From Nocardia cerradoensis NBRC 101014 (GTDB lineage Bacteria > Actinomycetota > Actinomycetes > Mycobacteriales > Mycobacteriaceae), in NCBI RefSeq assembly GCF_000308535.1, contig NZ_BAFW01000146.1:62001-126000 (forward strand): DNA of 64,000 bases, written 5' to 3'. Each line of letters starts with the position of its first letter. Positions within the stretch are counted from its first letter, which is position 1. Below the pieces are notes generated by a model. It saw nothing but the letters and a program-made list of their open reading frames with translations, ran no database searches and was not told the origin of the DNA. Positions 10,787-20,758 of this stretch are shown here, piece after piece. Position numbers and translations under genes: made by a program.

Positions 10787-12145
10787 TCATTCCGGGGCGG
10801 TACCCTCGAACATTTCCTCCACCAGGGCGGTCGTATGGGTACCGGCTCGGAATTTCGGCTGATCGAGGACGTCCAGCAGGAATTCGCGCGTGGTGCACAA
10901 TCTTTCGCCACCGACCCGGAATTCGGCCAGCGCCCGGTTCATCCGCGCTATCGCGGCATCGCGGTCGGGCGCCCACACGATAACCTTCGCGAGCAGTGAA
11001 TCGTAGTCCGGCGGCACCGAATAACCCGCCCGGATATGCGTATCGACGCGCGTGAACGGACCGCCGGGCGCGGTGAATTCGGAAATCCTGGCGGGCGTCG
11101 GCGCGAATCCGGCCGCCGGATTCTCGGCATTGATCCGGCATTCGATCGCGGCGCCCTTCGGCTGAATCCGATCCTGGGTCCACGCCAGCGGTTCGCCGGC
11201 GGCGATCCGGATCTGCTCGGCGACCAGATCGATACCGGTGACCATTTCGGTGACCGGATGTTCCACCTGAATTCGGCAGTTCACTTCCATGAAGTAGTAG
11301 TTGCCGGCCGAGTCGAGCAGGAATTCGACGGTGCCGGCTCCGGTGTATCCGGCAGCGAGGACCCCGTCGACCGCCGACCGGCCGATCCGGGCGGCCAGCC
11401 CGTCCGGCAGCCGCGGCGCCGGCGACTCCTCCACCAGCTTCTGATGCCTGCGCTGCACCGAGCAATCCCGCTCGCCGAGATGCACACCCGCGCCGAAACT
11501 GTCGCACAGCACCTGCACCTCCACGTGCCGGGCGCGGTCGAGATACCTCTCGACATACACCCGGCTGTCACCGAAGAGCATGCGGGCCGTGGCCCGGGTA
11601 TCCCGGTAGGCCCGGGCGAATTCGGCGCCGTCGTGCACCACCGCCATCCCGCGCCCGCCACCGCCGGCGACGGCCTTGATGATCACCGGATACCCGATCC
11701 GGTCCGCGAGAGCCTGCGCCTCGTCGAATTCCAGCGCGTCGAGGCTGCCCGGAAGCAGCGGCAGCCCGGCCTTGGCCATCAGCGTGCGGGCCGACTGCTT
11801 GTCACCCAGCTCGGCCATGACGTCGGCGGGCGGTCCGATCAGCGTGACCCCGGCGGCCCGGCAAGCGTCGGCGAAATCCGGTGACTCCGAAAGGAATCCG
11901 TAGCCGGGGTGGATGGCGTCGGCGCCGGTGATCTCGGCTGCCGCCAGAATCGCGGCCGCGTCGAGATAGCTGCGTTTGGCCGCGGCCGGACCGATCCGCA
12001 CGGCCTCGTCGGCGAACTCCACGACCGCCGAATCGTAGTCGGCCGCCGAATAGACCGCCACCGTGGGCACGCCCATCTCCCGGCAGGTGCGGGCCACCCG
12101 CAGCGCGATCTCACCCCGGTTGGCGATCAGAATCTTGTCGAACAT
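10787..12145 (-). CDS. accC: Acetyl-CoA carboxylase, biotin carboxylase subunit
   Basis: The product of 452 residues is close to the 449 of E. coli AccC, so this is a stand-alone biotin carboxylase rather than an AccA3-type fusion with BCCP. Visible are the N-terminal KILIANRGEIALRV, the glycine-rich ATP loop AVAGGGGRGMAVV, the lid region RDCSVQRRHQKLVEE and the catalytic stretch MEVNCRIQVEHPVTE. ATG 12145 has GGAGG a few bases upstream. It lies 10 bp after the fused accDA gene; with accB at 22113 it completes a cluster-encoded acetyl-CoA carboxylase that would feed malonyl-CoA to the minimal PKS. Confidence 0.95.
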   Translation of the reverse strand: MFDKILIANRGEIALRVARTCREMGVPTVAVYSAADYDSAVVEFADEAVRIGPAAAKRSYLDAAAILAAAEITGADAIHPGYGFLSESPDFADACRAAGVTLIGPPADVMAELGDKQSARTLMAKAGLPLLPGSLDALEFDEAQALADRIGYPVIIKAVAGGGGRGMAVVHDGAEFARAYRDTRATARMLFGDSRVYVERYLDRARHVEVQVLCDSFGAGVHLGERDCSVQRRHQKLVEESPAPRLPDGLAARIGRSAVDGVLAAGYTGAGTVEFLLDSAGNYYFMEVNCRIQVEHPVTEMVTGIDLVAEQIRIAAGEPLAWTQDRIQPKGAAIECRINAENPAAGFAPTPARISEFTAPGGPFTRVDTHIRAGYSVPPDYDSLLAKVIVWAPDRDAAIARMNRALAEFRVGGERLCTTREFLLDVLDQPKFRAGTHTTALVEEMFEGTAPE

Positions 12146-12155
12146 CGCGCCTCCC

Positions 12156-13826
12156 TCACGCCGCCGTGCGGGCGGCCACCGGAACACCGAAGCGACGGAA
12201 CCGGGCTCGCCGCTCGGCCGCCAGCTCCTCGCCGCTGCGCCCGATCAAGGCCCGCAGCGTCTCGGCCAGGGCCCGGTGCAGCCGCTCGGCCGCCACGCGT
12301 GGCGCCGCGGCGGCGTCGTGGCCGGGCAGTACACCGTCGACGATGCCCAGCCGCAGCAACTCGCGAGCGGTGATGTGCAGTGCCGCAGCGGCTTCGGCCG
12401 CGGCGCTCGGATCGTTCCACACGATGGCCGCACATCCTTCGGGGCTGATCACCGAGTAGACCGAGTCGGCCAGCATCAGCACGCGGTTGGCGACCGCGAG
12501 CGCCAGCGCGCCGCCGCTGCCGCCCTCGCCGATCACCACACTGATCACCGGGACGCGCAAGGCCGACATCAGGCGAATGTTCTCGGCGATGGCCACGGCC
12601 TGGCCCTGCTCCTCGGCGGTCGCTCCCGGATAGGCGCCCGGGGTGTCGATGAGTGTGACGACCGGCAGCCCGAGCTTTTCGGCCAGGCGCATGAGCCGCG
12701 CGGCCTTGCGATATCCCGGCGGCGTGGGCATGCCGAAGTTGCGGGCCATGAGCTCCTTGGGGTCGTGGCCCTTCTGCTGGCCGATCACCATCACCGGCCG
12801 GTCGCCGAGCCAGGCCGGCCCGCCGACGACGGCGGGACAGTCGGCGCCGATGCGGTCGCCGCGCAGTTCGATGAATCCGTCGAACGCGAGGGCCACATAG
12901 TCCAAGGCGGTGGGCCGGGTGATCTCTCGCGCCCGCCGGACCTGGTCCCAGGCCTCGGTCTCGGGCAGCGAGTGCGGATCGGTGATGATCTCGGCCGCCG
13001 CACCCGGTGCGCCGGTCGGGTCGACCGGCCCCGCGATGCGCAACAGCGAACCCAGCGTCGCGCGCAGGCCCGAACGGGGCACGATCATATCGATGAGGCC
13101 GTGCTCGAGCAGGAATTCCGCGGTCTGGAACCGCGGTGGCAGTTCCTGGCGGATCGTCTGCTCGATGACCCGGCGCCCGGCGAAGCCGAGCCGCGCGCCG
13201 GGTTCGGCGATCAGCACGTCGGTCAGCGTCGCGAACGACGCGGCGACACCGCCGTAGGTCGGATCGGTGATCAGGCTGACGGTGAGGATGCCCGCGCGGT
13301 CGAGCTGCTCGAGCGCGGCACTGGTCTTGGCCATCTGCATCAGCGACAGCGGCCCCTCCTGCATGCGGGCGCCACCGGAGGCGGTGACCAGAAGCAGCGG
13401 AATACGTTCGGCCAGTGCGTATTCCGCCGCCACGGTGATCATCTCGCCGACCGCGGTGCCCAGGCTGCCGCCGAGGAAGCGGAAGTCCATCGCGACGACG
13501 ACGACCGCGGCGCCCTCGATGCGCGTGGTCGCGCACACGACCGCGTCTCGCAGTCCGGTGCGCGCCCGCGCACCGGCCAGCCGGCCGGCATAGGGCACGA
13601 CATCGTGGAAGTTCAGCGGATCGTCCTCGGTGCCGGCCATCGGCAGCGGCTCGAACCTGCCCTCGTCGGCCAGCTGGCGCAAACGCTGCTCGGCGGACAG
13701 GGTGGTGTGCCGGCCGCATTCACCGCAGACGCCCAGGTCGCGTTCGAAACGCTTGCGATACAGCGGAATCCGGCAGCCCGGGCACAGGACCCAGTCCGCG
13801 GTGTGGGAGCTTGGCGGCGTCTTCAC
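12156..13826 (-). CDS. accDA: Acetyl-CoA carboxylase carboxyltransferase, beta and alpha subunits fused
   Basis: This 556-residue protein joins an AccD-like half (with zinc ribbon C15-x2-C18 ... C34-x2-C37, and the carboxyl-CoA site [11 protein letters not shown]) to an AccA-like half (from about residue 290; [37 protein letters not shown]). In E. coli these are two chains; fused forms occur in actinobacteria, including some aromatic polyketide clusters. It transfers the carboxyl group from carboxy-biotin to acetyl-CoA. The start is divergent from KS-alpha across a 213-bp region carrying SARP-type repeats. Confidence 0.94.
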   Translation of the reverse strand: MKTPPSSHTADWVLCPGCRIPLYRKRFERDLGVCGECGRHTTLSAEQRLRQLADEGRFEPLPMAGTEDDPLNFHDVVPYAGRLAGARARTGLRDAVVCATTRIEGAAVVVVAMDFRFLGGSLGTAVGEMITVAAEYALAERIPLLLVTASGGARMQEGPLSLMQMAKTSAALEQLDRAGILTVSLITDPTYGGVAASFATLTDVLIAEPGARLGFAGRRVIEQTIRQELPPRFQTAEFLLEHGLIDMIVPRSGLRATLGSLLRIAGPVDPTGAPGAAAEIITDPHSLPETEAWDQVRRAREITRPTALDYVALAFDGFIELRGDRIGADCPAVVGGPAWLGDRPVMVIGQQKGHDPKELMARNFGMPTPPGYRKAARLMRLAEKLGLPVVTLIDTPGAYPGATAEEQGQAVAIAENIRLMSALRVPVISVVIGEGGSGGALALAVANRVLMLADSVYSVISPEGCAAIVWNDPSAAAEAAAALHITARELLRLGIVDGVLPGHDAAAAPRVAAERLHRALAETLRALIGRSGEELAAERRARFRRFGVPVAARTAA

Positions 13827-13902
13827 GGGGTGTCTCCTGTGCTCGATCGGCCACGGTCAGCCGGACCGCAGCGTCCGGTGTGCTCAGGTTCGCCCCGCGC
13901 GC

Positions 13903-13933
13903 TCGAGGACAGCTCGATCGCGGTGCTCGAGCG
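13903..13933 (+). promoter_or_regulatory. SARP-type TCGAG heptads in the accDA / KS-alpha divergent promoter
   Basis: Three heptads occur on the plus strand: TCGAGGA (13903-13909), TCGATCG (13914-13920) and TCGAGCG (13927-13933), with start-to-start offsets of 11 and 13 bp. A TAGAGC hexamer at 13938-13943 could be the -10 of the KS-alpha promoter. ActII-ORF4 is known to bind TCGAG-type direct repeats upstream of the actI and actVI promoters, so this is the likely target of the SARP encoded at 9913. Confidence 0.6.
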
Positions 13934-14039
13934 GGGCTAGAGCGGCCCGCTTCACCCTGATCGTGATCTCGGGGACTTTCGGGACTCTTCGGCGAGAAGG
14001 GACAACAGCTGTGTACGCCAATGCATTCGGAGGTTCGTT

Positions 14040-15308
14040 ATGAACCGTCGCGTCGTCGTGACCGGGCTCGGGGTGCGTGCGCCCGGCGGCAACGGCAAGG
14101 ACGAATTCTGGAAGTTGCTGTCGGACGGGCGCACCGCCACCCGCCGGATCAGCTTCTTCGACGCCTCCCCCTATCGGTCCCAGGTGGCGGGCGAGGCCGA
14201 TTTCGACGCGGTCCGGGAAGGGTTGTCGCCCAGGGAGATTCGGCGCATGGACCGCGCCGCGCAGTTCGCGGTGGTGTGTGCCCGCGAAGCGGTGGCCGAC
14301 AGCGGTCTCGGCGTCGACACGCTCGATCCGCAGCGTATCGGCGTCAGCCTCGGCAGTGCCGTGGCCGCGGCGACCAGCCTGGAACAGGAATATCTGGTGC
14401 TGTCGGACTCCGGCCGCGACTGGGTGGTCGACGAGAAGCACGTCTCGCCCTACATGTTCGACTACATGGTGCCGAGTGTGATGCCGGCCGAGGTGGCATG
14501 GAGCGTGGGCGCCGAAGGGCCGGTGGCCATGGTGTCCAACGGGTGTACGTCGGGACTGGACTCGGTCGGGCACGCGGTGCAGTTGATCCGCGAGGGCTCC
14601 GCCGACATGGTGCTGGCCGGCGCCGCCGATACCCCGATCACGCCGATCGTGGTGGCCTGCTTCGACGCGATCAAGGCGACGACGCCGCGCAACGACGACG
14701 CCGAGCACGCCTCGCGGCCGTTCGACAACTCGCGCAACGGTTTCGTCCTCGCCGAAGGCGCGGCGATGTTCGTGCTCGAGGAGTACGAGAGCGCCCGCCG
14801 GCGCGGCGCGCACATCTACGCCGAGATCACCGGCTACGCGACGCGCTGCAACGCTTACCACATGACCGGTCTCAAGGCCGACGGGCGCGAGATGGCCGAG
14901 GCGATCCGGGTGGCCCTCGACGAATCGCGGGTCGATCCCACCGCCGTGGACTACGTCAACGCGCACGGCTCGGGCACCCGCCAGAACGACCGCCACGAAA
15001 CCGCCGCGGTGAAGCGCAGTCTCGGCGAGCACGCCTACCGCACGCCCATGAGCTCGATCAAATCGATGGTGGGTCATTCGCTGGGCGCCATCGGTTCGGT
15101 GGAGATCGCGGCCTGCCTGCTCGCGCTGCAGCACCAGGTGGTGCCGCCGACGGCGAATCTGCACGAGCCGGATCCGGAATGCGATCTCGACTACGTCCCC
15201 CTCACCGCCCGCGACCACCGCATCGACACCGTACTGAGCGTCGGCAGCGGATTCGGCGGCTTCCAGAGCGCCATGGTGCTGCGCCGGCCGCAGGGGGTGC
15301 CGGCATGA
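14040..15308 (+). CDS. Type II PKS ketosynthase alpha (KS-alpha)
   Basis: The 422-residue condensing enzyme has the active-site Cys169 in SNGCTSGLD and catalytic histidines His309 (NAHGSGT) and His346 (VGHSLGAIG). Motifs such as [18 protein letters not shown] and [11 protein letters not shown] match the actinorhodin KS-alpha almost word for word from memory. It is a heterodimer partner of the KS-beta that follows and elongates the ACP-bound poly-beta-ketone chain. An AGG-rich ribosome site (GGAGG near 14030) precedes the ATG. The stop overlaps the next start (ATGA), which should enforce equal expression of the two subunits. Confidence 0.97.
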   Translation: MNRRVVVTGLGVRAPGGNGKDEFWKLLSDGRTATRRISFFDASPYRSQVAGEADFDAVREGLSPREIRRMDRAAQFAVVCAREAVADSGLGVDTLDPQRIGVSLGSAVAAATSLEQEYLVLSDSGRDWVVDEKHVSPYMFDYMVPSVMPAEVAWSVGAEGPVAMVSNGCTSGLDSVGHAVQLIREGSADMVLAGAADTPITPIVVACFDAIKATTPRNDDAEHASRPFDNSRNGFVLAEGAAMFVLEEYESARRRGAHIYAEITGYATRCNAYHMTGLKADGREMAEAIRVALDESRVDPTAVDYVNAHGSGTRQNDRHETAAVKRSLGEHAYRTPMSSIKSMVGHSLGAIGSVEIAACLLALQHQVVPPTANLHEPDPECDLDYVPLTARDHRIDTVLSVGSGFGGFQSAMVLRRPQGVPA

Positions 15309-16519
15309 GCGTCGTGACGGGAATGGGCGTGGTGGCGCCCAACGGGCTGGGCCTGGACCACTTCTGGGATGCCGTGCTGGCCGGCCGCGGCGCGATCGCA
15401 CCGCTGACCCGCTTCGACACCACCGGATTCGGCGCCACGCTGGCCGGCCAGGTGGCCGAGTTCGACGCCGGCAAATACCTGCCGAGCCGGCTGCTACCGC
15501 AGACCGACGTCTCCACCCGCATGGCACTGGTGGCCGCGCAGTGGGCCCTCGACGACGCGAAGGTCGACACCACCGCACTCACCGACTACGGCATGGGTGT
15601 GGTCACCGGAAACGCTTCCGGCGGTTTCGAATTCACCCATCGCGAATTCCACAAACTGTGGTCGCGCGGCTCCGAACACGTGAGCGTGTACGAATCGTTC
15701 GCCTGGTTCTATGCGGTGAACACCGGCCAGATCTCGATCCGCCACGGCATGCGCGGACCGAGCAGCGCGCTGGTCGCCGATCAGGCCGGTGGCCTGGACG
15801 CGGTCGGGCACGCCCGGCGCACCGTGCGGCGCGGCACTCCCCTGGTGGTCACCGGTGGCGTCGATTCGGCGCTGGACCCGTGGGGCTGGGTCTCCCATAT
15901 CGCGGCCGGAACCGTCAGTACCGCAACCGATCCCGCGCGCGCCTATCTGCCGTTCGACGCGCACGCGGCGGGGAACGTGCCCGGCGAGGGCGGGGCCATG
16001 CTGGTACTCGAGGACGCCGCGGCGGCCCAGGCTCGGGGTGTGCCCGACTGTTACGGCGAAATCGCCGGATACGCGCAGACTTTCGACCCGCCGCCGGGTT
16101 CGCCGCGCCCGCCGGGACTGCAGCGGGCCATCGAGCTGGCGCTCGCCGATGCCGGACTGCGCAGCGACGACATCGATGTCGTCTTCGCCGACGCCGCCGG
16201 TGTGCCCGAGGCCGACCGCGCCGAGGCCGCGGCCCTCGAGGCCGTCTTCGGTCCCGGCGGGGTTGCCGTGACCGCCACGAAACCGCTCACCGGGCGGCTG
16301 TTCTCCGGTGCGGGCCCGCTCGACATCGTCACCTGCCTGCTGGCCATGCGCGACGCGGTGATCCCGCCGACCGTGGCCACCACCGAACTCGCCGAAGGAT
16401 GCCGGATCGACCTGGTCCGCGGCGAACCGCGCTCGGCCGACCTCGGCGCCGGGCTCGTCCTCGCCCGCGGGCGATGGGGTTTCAACTCCGCGGTGGTCGT
16501 TCGCGCGCACCCGCGCTGA
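15305..16519 (+). CDS. Type II PKS chain-length factor (KS-beta)
   Basis: The 404-residue KS-like partner has Gln160 (VADQAGGLD) where KS-alpha has the catalytic Cys, the hallmark of chain-length factors. The chain-length gate of the act CLF (Phe109, Thr112, Phe116) appears intact as F108, T111 and F115 in [14 protein letters not shown], which predicts a 16-carbon octaketide. The start ATG at 15305 overlaps the KS-alpha stop by ATGA. The translation is very close to the act CLF along its length (for example [16 protein letters not shown] and [19 protein letters not shown]). The ACP gene begins 50 bp later. Confidence 0.96.
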   Translation: MSVVTGMGVVAPNGLGLDHFWDAVLAGRGAIAPLTRFDTTGFGATLAGQVAEFDAGKYLPSRLLPQTDVSTRMALVAAQWALDDAKVDTTALTDYGMGVVTGNASGGFEFTHREFHKLWSRGSEHVSVYESFAWFYAVNTGQISIRHGMRGPSSALVADQAGGLDAVGHARRTVRRGTPLVVTGGVDSALDPWGWVSHIAAGTVSTATDPARAYLPFDAHAAGNVPGEGGAMLVLEDAAAAQARGVPDCYGEIAGYAQTFDPPPGSPRPPGLQRAIELALADAGLRSDDIDVVFADAAGVPEADRAEAAALEAVFGPGGVAVTATKPLTGRLFSGAGPLDIVTCLLAMRDAVIPPTVATTELAEGCRIDLVRGEPRSADLGAGLVLARGRWGFNSAVVVRAHPR

Positions 16520-16568
16520 CCCCGCACAGCAATCGCAGTATCCCTCCGAACGCACTCAGGAGCACATC

Positions 16569-16826
16569 ATGACCATCACCATCGACACCCTGCGCCGAAT
16601 TCTGGTGGCCTGCGCCGGCGGCGACGAGGACGCCCCCGAACTCGCCGGTGACATCGCCGAGGTCGAGTTCGAGGAACTCGGCTACGACTCGCTGGCCCTG
16701 ATCGAAACCGCCTCGCGCATCCAGCGCGAGTTCGGGGTGACGGTCCCCGAGGAACAGCTCATCGACGTCAAGACCCCGCAGGAGCTGATCGACATCGTCA
16801 ACCAGCAGCTGGCGGGTGTGGCATGA
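16569..16826 (+). CDS. Type II PKS acyl carrier protein
   Basis: This 85-residue acidic protein carries the phosphopantetheine attachment serine at position 41 in the motif GYDSLALIE. It tethers the growing polyketide for the KS-alpha/KS-beta pair and the early processing enzymes. An AGGAG ribosome site lies just before the ATG. Its stop overlaps the start of the aromatase gene by four bases. Its length and helix pattern (LRRILVACAG near the N-terminus) match ActI-ORF3-type ACPs. Confidence 0.96.
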   Translation: MTITIDTLRRILVACAGGDEDAPELAGDIAEVEFEELGYDSLALIETASRIQREFGVTVPEEQLIDVKTPQELIDIVNQQLAGVA

Positions 16827-17773
16827 CGATCCGCACGACGCACACCCGGGTCGTCGACGCGCCCGCGGACGAGGTCTACGGGCTCGTCGCCGACGTCGGC
16901 CGCTGGCCGGTGATCTTCGAACCGTCCGTGCTGGTGCGGCATCTGCACCGCGGCGCCGACGAGGAGCGGTTCCGGCTGTGGGCGACGGTGAACGGTCAGG
17001 TCACCGACTGGACCTCGCACCGCACCCTGGACCCGGCCGGCCGGCGCATCACCTTCGAGCAGGAACGCAGCCGGGCGCCGATCGCCTCCATGGGCGGGCA
17101 GTGGAGTTTCGACGAAACCGGCCCGCGCACAACGACTGTCACACTCGATCACCACTTCACCGTGGCCGACGGTGTGGATCCGGAGGTGATCACCGGCGCG
17201 GTCGACCGCAACAGCGTCACCGAACTGGCGGCGCTGGCCCGCATCGCCGAGCTGGGGCATCCGGTCGACGACGTCATCGTCACGTTCGAGGACCGCGTGA
17301 CGCTGGACGCGACGGCGGCCGAACTCTACGACTTCGTCTACCACAGCGACCGCTGGCCCGACCACGTTCCGCACGTCGGCCGGGTGGATCTGACCGAGGA
17401 TGCGGACGGGGTGCAGCTGATGGAGATGGACACCGTCACCGAAGGCGGTATCCCGCACACCACCCGCTCGATCCGGATCTGCGTGCCGGCCGAACGCATC
17501 GACTACAAACAGCAGCTGCCGCCCGCGATGCTGTTCGGGCACAGCGGCGCATGGGAATTCGCCGACGATCCCGCCGGCGTGGTGGTCACCGCGCGGCACA
17601 CGGTGGCGATCAACCCCGCCGCGGCGCGCGACGTCCTCGGCCCCGGCACCGGACTCGCCGAGGCCCGCGCCTATCTCGGTGACGCCCTGGGCGCCAACAG
17701 CCGCAACACCCTGCTGTGCGCGGCGCAATACATCGCCGCCCGCCGCGCCGAATCCGCGAAATCACCGTCATGA
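16823..17773 (+). CDS. Didomain aromatase/cyclase (ActVII-like)
   Basis: The 316-residue protein contains two START/SRPBCC-type polyketide cyclase domains (about 1-150 and 155-310). Each begins similarly (TTHTRVVDAPADEVYGLVAD; FEDRVTLDATAAELYDFVYH), and each carries a W-P pair (VGRWPVIF; SDRWPDHV). Didomain ARO/CYCs such as ActVII aromatize the first ring after C9 ketoreduction in reducing pathways. The size equals the usual length of these enzymes. It overlaps the ACP stop upstream and the metallo-hydrolase start downstream, so ACP, aromatase and second-ring cyclase are coupled. Confidence 0.93.
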   Translation: MTIRTTHTRVVDAPADEVYGLVADVGRWPVIFEPSVLVRHLHRGADEERFRLWATVNGQVTDWTSHRTLDPAGRRITFEQERSRAPIASMGGQWSFDETGPRTTTVTLDHHFTVADGVDPEVITGAVDRNSVTELAALARIAELGHPVDDVIVTFEDRVTLDATAAELYDFVYHSDRWPDHVPHVGRVDLTEDADGVQLMEMDTVTEGGIPHTTRSIRICVPAERIDYKQQLPPAMLFGHSGAWEFADDPAGVVVTARHTVAINPAAARDVLGPGTGLAEARAYLGDALGANSRNTLLCAAQYIAARRAESAKSPS

Positions 17774-18702
17774 CGGCGACCGGAACTCCACGGCTCGCCG
17801 AACCGGTCGTACAGGAAGTCGCCGACGGTGTCTTCGCCTACACCCACGGCCACGGCGGCTGGTGCGTCAGCAACGCCGGCGTCGTCGCCGGACCCGACGG
17901 TGCGCTGGTGATCGACACACTCGCCACCGAGGACCGCACCCGCGGCCTGATCGAGCACGTCGATCGGGTCGCCGGCGGACCGGCGCGCACCGTGGTCAAC
18001 ACCCATCACCACGGCGACCACAATTTCGGCAACCATCTGTTCGGCCCGTCCGCGGTCCTCATCGGACACGATCGGATCCGCGCCGAGATGATCGAGACCG
18101 GGCTGGCTCTGACGCAGCTGTGGCCGCAGGTCCGGTGGGGCGACGTCCGCGTCACGCCACCCACCGTCACCTTCTCCGACCGGCTGACCCTGCACGTCGG
18201 CGAGCGGCGGGTGGAACTGATCCATCTGGGCCCGGCAGCGCACACCACCAACGACGTGGTGGCGTGGCTGCCCGCGGAGAAGGTGCTGTTCGCCGGGGAT
18301 CTGGTGATGTCGGGCGCGGCGCCGTTCTGCTTGTTCGGTTCGGTCGCCGGCACCCTCGCCGCGATCCGGACACTGGCCGGGCTGGGCGCGGAAACCGTTG
18401 TGGCGGGCCACGGCCCGGTCACCGGACCGGAGATCTTCGATCACACGATCCGGTATCTGGAATGGATCGACAGGTTGGCGCTCGACGGGCGGGCGTTGGG
18501 GCTGACGCCGCTGGGCATCGCACTCGAGGCCGATCCCGGCGAGTTCGCGGATCTGGTGGATGCCGAGCGGGTGGTCGGCAACCTCCATCGCGCCTATGCC
18601 GAGGCGGACGGCGCGGCACCGGGCGCGCCGCTGGATGTGCTCGCCATCTTCGACGAGATGGTCGGCTACAACGACGGCCGGGTACCGACGTGCCTGGCCT
18701 GA
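17770..18702 (+). CDS. Metallo-beta-lactamase-fold cyclase/thioesterase (ActIV-like)
   Basis: This 310-residue protein has the metal-binding motif THHHGDH (residues 78-84), a later HLGPAAHTTND histidine, an Asp ligand in LFAGDLVMSG and VAGHGPV. It belongs to the metallo-beta-lactamase hydrolase fold. Directly after an ActVII-like aromatase it most likely performs second-ring cyclization and release from the ACP, as ActIV does in actinorhodin biosynthesis. The ATG at 17770 overlaps the aromatase stop. A detached hydrolytic (for example lactonase) role is less likely given the coupled position. Confidence 0.85.
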   Translation: MTATGTPRLAEPVVQEVADGVFAYTHGHGGWCVSNAGVVAGPDGALVIDTLATEDRTRGLIEHVDRVAGGPARTVVNTHHHGDHNFGNHLFGPSAVLIGHDRIRAEMIETGLALTQLWPQVRWGDVRVTPPTVTFSDRLTLHVGERRVELIHLGPAAHTTNDVVAWLPAEKVLFAGDLVMSGAAPFCLFGSVAGTLAAIRTLAGLGAETVVAGHGPVTGPEIFDHTIRYLEWIDRLALDGRALGLTPLGIALEADPGEFADLVDAERVVGNLHRAYAEADGAAPGAPLDVLAIFDEMVGYNDGRVPTCLA

Positions 18703-19970
18703 GCGAGCGAGAAGTGGACCCAGCCGAGCACGAACCCGGCAGGGCCGAGACCGTCGATGTGTGCGTGGTCGGCGGCGGGCCGGCGGGACTGGTCGCCGGT
18801 GTGCTGCTGGCCCGCTCCGGAGCGACGGTCATCGTGCTGGAAAAGCATCCGGACTTCCTGCGCGACTTCCGCGGTGACACCGTCCATCCGTCGACGCTGA
18901 CGGTGATGGACGAACTCGGGCTCGCCGACGAATTCCTCGCGCTGCCGCATGTGCGGGCCCCGCGGCTGCCGATGGCGACCGCGCTGGGGCCGGTCGTGTT
19001 CGCCGACTTCGCCCGGCTGCCCGGCCGGTTCCCGTTCGTGGCGTTCATGCCGCAATGGGATGTGCTGAACTTCCTCGCCGAGGCCGGCCGCCGGTATCCG
19101 GGCTTCCGTCTGCTGCAGCGGGCGGAGGTCACCGCACTGCTCGAGTCCGGCGGCACCGTCACCGGCGTGCGCGCTGCCACCCCGGACGGTCCGCTCGAGG
19201 TGCGGGCCCGTCTCGTCATCGCCGCCGACGGACGAAATTCCTTGGTGCGCACCAGCGGTGCGCTCGCGGTGGCGGCCGGCCGGGCGCCGATGGACGTGTT
19301 GTGGTTCCGGGTGGGCAAACCCGACGGCGAGAGCCTGCCGACCGTGCGCAGCGGCAAGGGCTTCTTCATCGTCTGCATCGATCGCGGCGACTATCTGCAG
19401 GTCGCCTACATGATCCCCAAAGGCGGATTCGAGACGATCCGCGCCGCCGGGCTGGCCGCGTTCCGGGCGCAGCTCGCAGCCATCTATCCGGTGCTGGCGC
19501 CGGTGCTCGAGACCGCGATCCGCGACTGGGACGATGTGAAACCGCTCGACGTGCGGGTGGACCGGCTGCGACACTGGTGCCGGCCCGGCCTGCTGGCCAT
19601 CGGCGATGCCGCGCACGCTATGTCACCGGCGGGCGGCGTCGGTATCAATCTGGCGGTCCAGGACGCGGTCGCCGCCGCGCGGCTGCTGGCGCCGACCCTG
19701 GCCGCGGGCGGTGTGCCGAGCCTCGCACAGTTGCGTGCGGTGCAGCGCCGCCGCGAATTCCCTATGCGCGTAGTGCAATTCGCGCAATTGCGTCTGCTCG
19801 CCGACCTGTATCCGAACGCGGGAGGACCCAGCACCGACAAGCCGTTGCTGGCCCGGCTGCTGCGTCGCTTCCCCGGACTCTCGCACGTGGTGGCACGGGT
19901 CATCGGCCTCGGGATCCGCCCCGAACACGTCCCGCCGGCCCACGGCGACCAACTCGTTTCCAGTACCTGA
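18690..19970 (+). CDS. FAD-dependent aromatic hydroxylase (PHBH-type monooxygenase)
   Basis: With the GTG at 18690 the enzyme has 426 residues: dinucleotide motif VVGGGPAGLVAG (27-38), DG motif IAADGRNSLVR (177-187) and GD motif AIGDAAHAMSPAGGVG (303-318). This is the group A flavoprotein monooxygenase pattern that uses NAD(P)H and O2 to hydroxylate aromatic polyketides. The start is uncertain: GTG 18690 overlaps the cyclase gene, while GTG 18714 would avoid overlap; neither has a strong ribosome site. Actinorhodin itself uses a two-component ActVA/ActVB system instead, so this gene marks a different tailoring path. Confidence 0.9.
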   Translation: MPGLSEREVDPAEHEPGRAETVDVCVVGGGPAGLVAGVLLARSGATVIVLEKHPDFLRDFRGDTVHPSTLTVMDELGLADEFLALPHVRAPRLPMATALGPVVFADFARLPGRFPFVAFMPQWDVLNFLAEAGRRYPGFRLLQRAEVTALLESGGTVTGVRAATPDGPLEVRARLVIAADGRNSLVRTSGALAVAAGRAPMDVLWFRVGKPDGESLPTVRSGKGFFIVCIDRGDYLQVAYMIPKGGFETIRAAGLAAFRAQLAAIYPVLAPVLETAIRDWDDVKPLDVRVDRLRHWCRPGLLAIGDAAHAMSPAGGVGINLAVQDAVAAARLLAPTLAAGGVPSLAQLRAVQRRREFPMRVVQFAQLRLLADLYPNAGGPSTDKPLLARLLRRFPGLSHVVARVIGLGIRPEHVPPAHGDQLVSST

Positions 19971-19996
19971 TTCCCCATATCCAGGAGGACCTTGTC

Positions 19997-20758
19997 GTGT
20001 CGACCTATCTCCTCGTTCACGGCGCGTTTCACGGCGGCTGGGCCTGGCAGCGGGTGACCCCGTTGCTCACCGCGGCCGGTCACCGTGTCTTCGCGCCCTC
20101 ACTCGCCGGCATGGGCGAACGCGCCGGCGAGCTCACTCCCGACGTGGGGCTCGACACCCACGTCGACGATCTCGCCGAGCTGATCCTCGCCGAGGATCTG
20201 CGGGAGCTGATCCTGGTGGGCCACAGCTACGCCGGAATCGTCGTCACCGCGCTCGCGGACCGGTTCCCGGACCGCGTCGCCGAGCTGATCTACGTGGATA
20301 CCTTCGTGCCGCGAGACGGCGAGGCCGTCGCCGACATCATGCCGGAGATGGTCGAGGCGTTCACCACCGCGGCCGCGGCCGTCGGGCACGGCTGGCGCGT
20401 GCCCCCGCCCACCGAGCCGATGGGCGACAGCGGCATCAACGGCGTCACCGAGGAACCCGACCTGAGCTGGGTGGCCTCGATGCTGACGGCTCAGTCGCTG
20501 AAGACTTTCCATCAGCCGCTGACCCTGCGCAACCCGGACGATCTGGCGCTGGTTCCCGTCACCCACATCCACTGCAGCGAGGGCGGCGAGGCCTTCAAGG
20601 CGATGCGCGCGGCGATGCCGCGGACTCTGCCGCCCGCGGACCTGCCCGCCGAACGGCTCCATATTCTGCCGACCGGGCACGACTGCATGATCACCATGCC
20701 GCGCGAATTCGCCGGACTGCTATTGAAATTCGCGGCTCAGCCTTCGCCCGCGTCGTAG
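19997..20758 (+). CDS. Alpha/beta hydrolase in the polyketide cluster
   Basis: The GTG at 19997 is preceded by AGGAGG (19983-19988) and gives 253 residues. The N-terminus STYLLVHGAFHGGWAW and nucleophile elbow GHSYAG match the esterase/hydroxynitrile-lyase-like branch of alpha/beta hydrolases; the catalytic His is probably in LPTGHDCM near the C-terminus. In aromatic polyketide clusters related proteins act as methylesterases, thioesterases or in off-loading; I cannot choose among these. Its 3' end overlaps the convergent HxlR gene by 22 bp. Confidence 0.85.
   Translation: MSTYLLVHGAFHGGWAWQRVTPLLTAAGHRVFAPSLAGMGERAGELTPDVGLDTHVDDLAELILAEDLRELILVGHSYAGIVVTALADRFPDRVAELIYVDTFVPRDGEAVADIMPEMVEAFTTAAAAVGHGWRVPPPTEPMGDSGINGVTEEPDLSWVASMLTAQSLKTFHQPLTLRNPDDLALVPVTHIHCSEGGEAFKAMRAAMPRTLPPADLPAERLHILPTGHDCMITMPREFAGLLLKFAAQPSPAS

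Noticed and set aside
14021..15304. Long frame upstream of KS-beta that could imply a giant fused protein
   Set aside because: That part is the shadow of KS-alpha; the real KS-beta start is the ATGA overlap at 15305.
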